Assembly (NCBI GenBank): GCA_030549335.1
Contig: CM060194.1
Coordinates: 34,058,171 to 34,122,170, forward strand
Length of the DNA: 64,000 nt
Reading direction: 5' to 3'
Origin: Pontederia crassipes
Lineage: Eukaryota; Streptophyta; Magnoliopsida; Commelinales; Pontederiaceae
The notes below the pieces were generated by a model. It had not been told where the DNA came from, did no database searches, and worked only from the letters and a program-made list of their open reading frames with translations. Position numbers and translations under genes: made by a program. Of this stretch, positions 57,306 to 64,000 are shown one piece after another; the stretch's first letter is position 1; the number at the start of each line of letters is the position of its first letter.

Positions 57306-60300
57306 TAAAGTTAGGGCATTCTCATGTCCTAATGTATGATGTCATGGTCCATGTGCAAGTGCCACGAGCAGTCACCGCGCCACCTGATGTAAATCCAAGT
57401 AAGTTATGTCTTCCACTCAGAAGCTAAATGATTATGTTGACGACTATTATGCTTATATAGGATCTTGATTATCCTTTGGATTCTTTTCTACATGATCTAA
57501 ATTCACGATGATTAATGATGAAGTACTCTATGAATATCGAATGATTTTAGGATGTGACAATTGACATGCCTCATATGGCTTCTTCATGTCTTTTTCATTT
57601 CACTCTTACATTGTCCATCCTACCAAGATGATGAAGTACTAATCCAATGATTTGATCAAATACATATTTTTGATCTCATGTGTGATCCCTTTTTATATCA
57701 TTGATCTGATTATCAATCAAAGAAGTATTCTCTTTATGATAATGTCTAGGGAAGGGTCACATCAAACATAGGTCATAGTGAAAGTTATTTTATAAAGACG
57801 ATGATTGGCATGATTTGATCGAATCATATATTGTCATTATCTTCGATGATGAACAACACTCTTAGTGAGTCTATTGATCCTTGTATGACATAAGTTATTT
57901 TTAAGGATGATGACTCTATGAAAATAATTTCATACCATAAAGTATGTTCCAGTGGTACAAATGACGATGGAAGATAAGATCATTTCTTCACATCGATTAG
58001 GAATTCTTAGGAGAATTACGATGGAATTCTTAGTGTCAATTGATTTACTTCCTAAGATGTATAAGTATTATGCAAGAAGAAGAAGATAGATATCAGTACA
58101 CAAGTGAACTAAAAGTTTTAGTTAGAAGTTGAACATCATATCGACCTCCTTTCAAGCATGACTCTAATTCCGAAGGCCCCATGAAAAACATAAACTGAAG
58201 AGACAAATTTAGTAATTTTAAGACAAAGGATTTATGAGATCGAGGGTCTCATTTTTAGATGTTTCACTTATTTTGTAAAGAAGAATGATGACTCTATGAA
58301 TCTAGAGATAGATTAACAAATTATTAAATAAAAATAACCATCAAGACATAAGTGTTTGTTACCATGCAAAGATGACATATCTAAGGTTAGGTGTTCTCAA
58401 GATCGATCTATGGAGTGAGTACCAGCAGCTTCAAGTTGCTGTAGAAGATGTAATGAAGATAATTTTCGTGGCAATGAATGATCACTATAAATTGGGTGAT
58501 GCCATTGGACTAAAGAACACTCCTCAAACTTTTAGGCCCTCATGAACATTGTGTTCAACCTATGCCTAAATTTATGTAGAAAAGGATTGAAGTGTTCATC
58601 AATCTTAAGTATGCTTCCTTTTAGTAGTACCCTAATATGTGATAATGAAGGTGACATGAAGTTTTTTAAAGATTCCGAATTCTCCATAAATTACCACCAT
58701 GGTAAGATGAATTATATTCCATATGCACTCACACACAAGAAGGAAGGCTCGTCAAACTTCAATGAGACCTCGTGAATATGAAATGATGAAGGAATTAAGC
58801 ATGTGGAACCCGAATGACAAAGCCCTAAAAGAGGAAGTATTAGATAAATGTTCTAAGCTTGGGTTGTGATTCATTTGGGATTATACTTTATAAAGAAAAG
58901 GTACTAAAGGAATATTATAAGCCTGGGTTACGATCCATTTGAAAAGTACAAGAAGTATAAGGATGTAACTATAAGTCTGGGTTACGATTCATTTGGTAAG
59001 TACACAGATGCATGAGGATGAACAAATAGCAATGACATGAAACATGGAGATACAAAAGTATGTTCTAAGGACCAGCATGTCAATGTGCAAAAAAAAGTAG
59101 AGCATAAGAAATTTTATGAAAAGATGATGCATAACGTTAAAATTTTAAATAAAAATGACCTTACCTAGGATGACAATTTTATCTATTGATGTCAATGCTA
59201 ATCCTAATGATCTTTATGATCATATACAATTATTATATGATTTATAGTCAATTGTGTCCATTAAGATGATGACTCCTAATGATGATGGGTTATGTGCAAT
59301 GACACATTGTGATGATTATCGATCTAGTAAATCAATGTACTTGATTTTTAATGACCCTTATGATAATTTTCTCCCACCATGTTAGGCTATGTCATTGTTG
59401 ATCTTAATGATCCACACGATGATCATCCTATAATAAAGAAATGATCCTATGATGATGATGTATCTTTTGACGTCAAATAATCAATCTTCTTGATTTTCTC
59501 ATGATGTCCCATGGTTGTATAATGCTACCTTGATGGCCCTTAGTATTAGGATCAGCGATGATCATGCCATATGCTTATAAGTATGATGACCATTTTTACG
59601 AAATTAATCATGAGATAAGGTTTTATTTTCCACCAATCGATGCTTATCGATCATATGTCATTATTCATAATGACTTCTATTGTAAAGGAGGATTATATCA
59701 TTGGCAGGATGTCCTTCGCAATTTTGTATAAGATACCATATTGCTTACCTACATGTAGGAATGATGAAGGTGAAAAGAAATTTCTAAATGCCAAAGAACT
59801 GAGATAGACAAAATGAGCAAGCCAAGAAAGTTGAATTGATATAAAGAGGATGAAGACAGCTCAGGCATGATAAAATTTTATGCCAAGAAAGACTGATGTA
59901 GATGGATTTTTAAACCTAATGATAAAATTGTACGAATGGTATCTCCAACCAAGTTCCTCCTACTAAGAAAATGTTTGACACATATCACTCATTTGATCGG
60001 AAATTGAAATATGTCCAAATAATATCATGTCAGGACATCCTCAAGTTTCTCATGATGATTGAAGCTGGTTTTGCTTCTAAAAGTATTAATTGGTCCCTTG
60101 TGACTAAAAGTTAGGATGTTAGGTTAAGAAAGGATGAAAGAAAATGTTATATGATGAAAGGATCTTTGCACTAACGTATGTTATGGTAAAAGGACCCATT
60201 GTCCTAATGCATATGATTACGGAAGGACTATGTCCTTAAGATGATGAAGATGGAACGATAATGAACAAATGTTTTTCTAAGTGTAAGATGGACTATCACA

Positions 60301-60386
60301 TAAATGACTTATGAAGTTTCTTTTGTTAGTAAGCACCTATCCGATGACTAAATTCGAGGACGAATTTTATTTTAAGGGGTTTATGA
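57306..60386 (+). pseudogene. Interior of chromovirus 2, heavily decayed gag-pol
   Basis: Only short matches to gypsy proteins survive. Examples are a KIDLWSEYQQLQVAVEDVMK piece of RT (about 58405-58460), DSEFSINYHHGKMNYIPYAL of RNase H (58672-58730) and an integrase C-terminal KFLLLRK-like region (about 59950). Gag is not readable. The conserved GAGGACGAATTTTATTTTAA word followed by AAGGGG precedes the 3' LTR at 60387. Not capable of coding for any enzyme. Confidence 0.75.
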
Positions 60387-60759
60387 TGTAACACCCGAGG
60401 GATTTTAAAAGAAAAAAAAGATAAAAGATGAAAGGATAAAATCTGAATATGAGGAGATAAAGAAAGGAGAAATATAAAACCAAATCAAAAGATAAGATGG
60501 AAATAAATCAGGGGAAATATATTCCAATAACAACTCAGATTTTCCTCTCCTATAAATATGAGGCCAAGCCAACGAAACAGCCCATATTTTTCCTACAGGC
60601 TGGCCCTAATTTCTCTCCCGCTCGTGCGTCTTTTCCGTTCCTTCTCGTCCTTGATCCGCTGCCGCCAACAGGGGAATCGCCGGAGGGATTTGGACATCGA
60701 CGCACGTGAATGATGAGCCTAAACAAAGGGGAACGGTCATAATAAAGAAGAAGAGGAAG
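60387..60759 (+). repeat. 3' LTR fragment of chromovirus 2
   Basis: TGTAACACCCGAGGG at 60387 starts a near-copy of 54924 onward, including the same TATA region. The match is high until 60759, where it breaks at a GAAGAGGAAG repeat into CACTAGAAG. Confidence 0.9.
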
Positions 60760-60776
60760 CACTAGAAGAAAAAGTC

Positions 60777-61345
60777 GTATTTCCGACAGTTCATTTTTTA
60801 CGGTCCGACATCCGTCTGAAATATCGACGGTTTTTTCGACGGATCTTCCAAACCGTCAAAATTTTCGTCGGATAATTTTTGACGATTTTAGCCGTCTAAA
60901 CTTTCGACGGTTCCTAATTCGTCGAAAGGTTCCGTCGAAAATATTGGCACTTCGACTGTTCTGACCGTCGAAAATTTTGGCGGTTTACCTAACCGTCGAA
61001 ACTTCCAGTGGTCTGAACCGTCCAATATTTCAACGTTGGTTCCGTACAATTATTGAACTTATCGACGGTTTTGACCGTCGAAATTTGCGACGTTCGAAGC
61101 AACCGTCGATATTTCGGCGGTCATACCCGTCAAAACGTTATTAAATAAAATATTATAGCTTAATTGTTTTCGACGATCTCAATCGTCGAAAATGAAAATT
61201 TATAATTTTCACAAATTATAGATCTATTGATCTCTTGAAAATTTATTATTATGAGAATCGACGGCTAAAACCGTCGATATTTCGACGGTTTGAAGAACCG
61301 TTGAAACTATCGATGGTTTTTCCAGCGGATTCGAGCCGTCGAAAT
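60777..61345. repeat. CACTA subterminal repeats
   Basis: Copies of TCGACGGTT or its reverse AACCGTCGA, many extended to TTTCGACGG / CCGTCGAAA, occur in both orientations about every 20-30 bases, more than twenty in all with minor variants. In known CACTA elements such subterminal motifs are bound by the TNPA-type protein. Confidence 0.88.
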
Positions 61346-61406
61346 ACGAATTAATATAATATTATATTTACCTATGTTGCGGCAGTTTCGACCGTTGAAA
61401 AGTGGT

Positions 61407-61416
61407 TATATAAATA
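61407..61416 (+). promoter_or_regulatory. TATA box of the CACTA gene
   Basis: TATATAAATA lies between the subterminal repeats and the leader exon. Transcription would be expected to start about 30 bp downstream, near 61440-61450. Confidence 0.65.
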
Positions 61417-61553
61417 CCCGACCCCACTCTTACTTTGATCATTTTGAACGTTCGTCCGGCCGTCGTTTCATCCGCAATTCGTTCGGTCGTCGACCACCTC
61501 CCGCGTTCGCTGTCGCCTGAAGCTTCCGCCGCCGACTGGAATCTCCGGCACAG

Positions 61554-62346
61554 GTAGGTCCGATACCTGCCCTCCTTGCATATATATTGCTCTCTCCAGC
61601 GGCCAGATCCGTCCGCCCTCCGTGCGGCGGCCAGATTCGGCCGCCATTCGCGCGCGTCGGCCAGATCCGGCCGCTCTCCGCGCACAGCGGCCAGATCTGG
61701 CCGCCCTCCGCGCGCGGCGGCCAGATTCGGCCACCCTCCGTGCGGCGGCCAGATCCGGCCGGCCGCCGCCGCGCAAGGGCGGCCGGATATGGCCGCCGCG
61801 CGCTGAGGGCGGCCGGATCCGGACGCCCTCCGCGCGGCGGCGGTCAGATCCGGCCGTGGACTAATGCTAATAAATTACTCTTTTTATTTCCATTTGACTG
61901 AACCAACCATGGTTTAGCCATCTTTGTTAAAATACTAATTGACATCTGAGTGCAGCCATGACTAATGCAGCCAACCAAGCTCAATGCCATTGAAACAAGT
62001 GCAACTGTAGTTTCATTAGTAAAATTCACAATAAAAGTGCCCTTCAGTAACACCTTGTTTTAGTATAGTGGACATAAGAAAACAAAAAGATAAAATTCAG
62101 AAGGACGCCCATAAAATACGTGCAATCTCTACCTTAAATTGAGATGACAACCGAAACAGCAATAAGTCCATTGATTACATAGAGTAAATGTACATGTGTA
62201 TATGTGTATGCTATCTCTATACCTGGCAATATGATTAGTAAACATTAGTAAACAATCTGTTCTTCCTCAGTTGTTTCATAAACTTTTTTTCTTTCCTTAT
62301 ACAATTTTGTATCACTGAAATTTTTTATGATTTGCAAATAATGCAG
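61554..62346 (+). other. Leader intron of the CACTA gene
   Basis: A strong donor CAG|GTAGGT (GT at 61554) and an acceptor TAATGCAG (ending 62346) bracket a 793-bp intron that ends five bases before the ATG. The assignment is from splice signals only. Confidence 0.55.
61597..61858. repeat. GC-rich ~29-bp tandem repeats in CACTA leader
   Basis: About seven or eight degenerate units of GCGGCCAGATCCGGCCGC followed by CCTCCGCGC, part of them inverted. The core GGCCAGATCCGGCC is close to palindromic. The block is far richer in G and C than the rest of the element, with many CG and CNG sites. Confidence 0.88.
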
Positions 62347-62351
62347 TCATT

Positions 62352-63835
62352 ATGTCATACTTGAACGATCGTCGATGGATGTACAAAAGAAATAATCCTG
62401 ATCGTAGAGGCTTGACACAAGAATTTATAAATGGCGTTGACTATTATGTTCCTGTGGCTTGTCAATCTTTACAATATCAGCAGGAGGGAACAATTAGGTG
62501 TCCTTGTTTGAAATGTGCTAGCACAAAGTTACAGACGATAGAGACTATCAAAATTCACTTATATAGAAAGGGTTTCAAACCCAATTATTGGCAATGGGAT
62601 GATTTAGGCGAAGGAGCGCCTTCGACAAGCGTCCCAAATCCAGGTCTTCATTTTGTGAATCCTGAACCAACATTTGCTTCGCGATATGAACAGTTAGTTT
62701 ATGACGCAGCTGCAACTGAGTATGGCAATATTAGATTTGAGCAGAATGAAGAGGCACCAAATCCAGAAGTAAGAGATTTTTATGACTTACTAAACGCATC
62801 GAGCCAACCCTTATGGCCTGGGTGTGAAAGTCATTCGGAACTATCACTTGCTGTTAGATTGTTGAATCTGAAAGCCTCAGAAAAAATGTGGAAGGCTTTT
62901 AACTCTCAGTGCTCGAAGAGATTGTCCGCGATGCTTTTTGAAGCTCGAGCTGACGGAGAACGACCCAATTGGATCCCCGAGGCCGTTTGGATCGATTTGC
63001 TAGGAAAGTGGTCCACCGAGGAGTACAAATTGAAATGCGAAAAAGCAAAAATCAGTCGAGAGTCCGACTAGGGAGCGTGCTTGCATTCGGGCGGATGTGT
63101 ATCCACGAGCACGATTGCTAAGAAAAAGGGTAAGGTCTTTCTCCGAACTCAGGATGAAATATTATACTTTAAGAAAATGGTAAGTGTCGAGAGAATATTA
63201 TACTTTAAGTTGCAAATTTTAAAATATTATCTCATTGTAGGAGAAAGAGACGGGTAGACCACCTACTCAGGACGAAACATTTCTCTGAACCCATCAGAAG
63301 AAGAACAAAGAATGGATTTCGGGTTATGCCCGGGAGACATATGTATGTAAATTTTTGTGCCTTTATTTTTTTTCTAAATTGCAAGTTAATAGTTAATTAA
63401 CAAAACTTTGAAGTCGATCACCTAGTCGTCGTTTGTAGTTAATTATTTTTGCCACCTCTTTGTATTTTCTTTATATTTCAAGAGTCTTATAAAACAAAAG
63501 AAGTTGATCATATTACGCAAGCCACGCAGGAGGGGACCACACCGTTGACCCCAAGACAACTTTGGACGGACCACGTCGGCGTGAAGAAGGGTCGCATTTA
63601 TGGTCTCGAATCTTCTGTAAGTGACACATATATTGGATATGGTCGACGAACTACTTCAGGTTCATCTCCTTCTGGTATGCAAGAAATTATCGATCAGGTG
63701 ACCATGAAGATTAGGGAAGAGGTCAAAAAGGAATTCGAAGAACGTGAATGCCGTAACAGGCTTGAAATGAAGAAAATGATGCGTGCCTTCATGCGTGGCG
63801 AATTGAACGACGACGACGCCGAGGTAGATTCATAA
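62352..63835 (+). pseudogene. CACTA transposase gene: TNP2 N-part joined to TNPA
   Basis: Exons 62352-63179, 63241-63342 and 63485-63835 have GT/AG borders and keep one phase. Residues 1-85 match the transposase-associated domain of TNP2 proteins: RRWMYKRN, then IRCPCLKC with Cys 50, 52 and 55, and KIHLYRKGF. Residues 141-173 (DFYDLLNASSQPLWPGC) are the next TNP2 segment. At about 176 the protein changes to a TNPA/Transposase_24 type (WIPEAVWIDLLGKWSTEEYK). The later exons fit that family (THQKKNKEWISGYA; VKKGRIYGLES; a charged C-terminus). The TNP2 catalytic core is missing. A TAG (63069-63071) and a TGA (63286-63288) interrupt the frame, so only the first 239 residues would be made unless the stops are avoided. 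TNP2 cuts element ends; TNPA binds subterminal repeats. Confidence 0.75.
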
Positions 63836-64000
63836 TACATAATTATTTTTGGAATTTGCTTTAATCTGTAGGTTCATTGTACTCATTAGATTCATATGCA
63901 CTTTGACATCAACATGGGTACTAACTTAGATTTTACTCTTCATCACTTTCAGTTAAATCTGTAGACTTTCAAAGTTTTCATCGAAAATGGAGTGTAGACA
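63836..64000 (+). other. 3' flank of the CACTA gene
   Basis: The 3' untranslated region probably lies here. The element's right terminal repeats are not reached in the window. Confidence 0.5.

Larger units (their letters stand above)
54924..60759 (+). mobile_element. Ty3/gypsy chromovirus 2, cut by CACTA element
   Basis: The 5' LTR, primer site, decayed interior, polypurine tract and start of the 3' LTR are all visible. The 3' LTR stops at 60759, where the CACTA element begins; the remainder may lie beyond the right edge of the window. Structure and LTR motifs relate it to chromovirus 1. Confidence 0.88.
60760..64000 (+). mobile_element. CACTA (En/Spm) transposon, left end to window edge
   Basis: The left terminus is CACTAGAAGAAAAAGTC at 60760, the usual start of plant CACTA elements. 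It is followed by dense short subterminal repeats, a promoter, a GC-rich leader block and a gene with TNP2- and TNPA-type domains. The insertion interrupts a retroelement LTR. The right terminus and its 3-bp target duplication lie beyond 64000. Confidence 0.9.

Noticed and set aside
61368-61901. Overlapping Arg/Pro-rich frames on both strands at the GC-rich CACTA repeats
   Set aside because: They are produced by the ~29-bp GC-rich repeat, which stays open in several frames. Splice signals place the block in a leader intron.

Overview
This window is plant nuclear DNA, most likely from a monocot. The protein genes have spliceosomal introns with GT/AG borders, and two genes encode a chloroplast light-harvesting protein. 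The coding exons are strongly GC-rich at third positions inside AT-rich surroundings, which is typical of monocots. Most of the window is transposable elements in many states of decay. I found no tRNA, rRNA, CRISPR or bacterial-type features.

Genes. Three cellular genes can be supported. An F-box/LRR-FBD-type gene lies on the minus strand at 5012-6713 (3 exons, 505 codons). Two tandem, same-strand LHCB3 genes lie at 20149-21133 and 24859-25868 (3 exons each, 267 codons each). LHCB3 is the chlorophyll a/b-binding subunit found in LHCII trimers. The two copies share about 230-270 bp of proximal promoter and differ at only six amino acid positions.

Layout. 1-2.7 kb: remnant of a reverse-oriented Ty1/copia element (LTR, PBS, gag, protease). 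5-6.7 kb: F-box gene. 7-13.8 kb: AT-rich intergenic DNA with a ~185-bp tandem array and an LTR-like piece carrying a 40-bp x5 array. 13.8-15 kb: a non-autonomous Mutator-like element with a perfect 9-bp target duplication. 16.4-19.4 kb: an Athila/Tat-type retroelement end (LTR with an internal 663-bp tandem duplication, PBS, truncated gag). 19.9-25.9 kb: the LHCB3 pair, with a MULE-like insertion between the copies. 26.4-34.7 kb: a Ty3/gypsy chromovirus flanked by GTTAA, itself split by a solo LTR. 35.1-51.6 kb: an older gypsy element split by a copia element (which contains another solo LTR), by a non-autonomous Tat-like element and by a 380-bp insertion. 52.8-54.8 kb: a worn LTR. 54.9-60.8 kb: another chromovirus, whose 3' LTR is interrupted by a CACTA (En/Spm) element that runs off the right edge.

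How the parts relate. The retroelement proteins are all broken by stops, frameshifts or lost catalytic residues, so none looks autonomous. The nesting gives a relative chronology. The most unusual object is the CACTA element. Its gene appears to join the N-terminal part of a TNP2-type transposase directly to a TNPA-type protein, with the catalytic core missing. Its promoter region has dense TCGACGG subterminal repeats and a very GC-rich repeat block in the leader intron, an arrangement that recalls the control regions of maize Spm.
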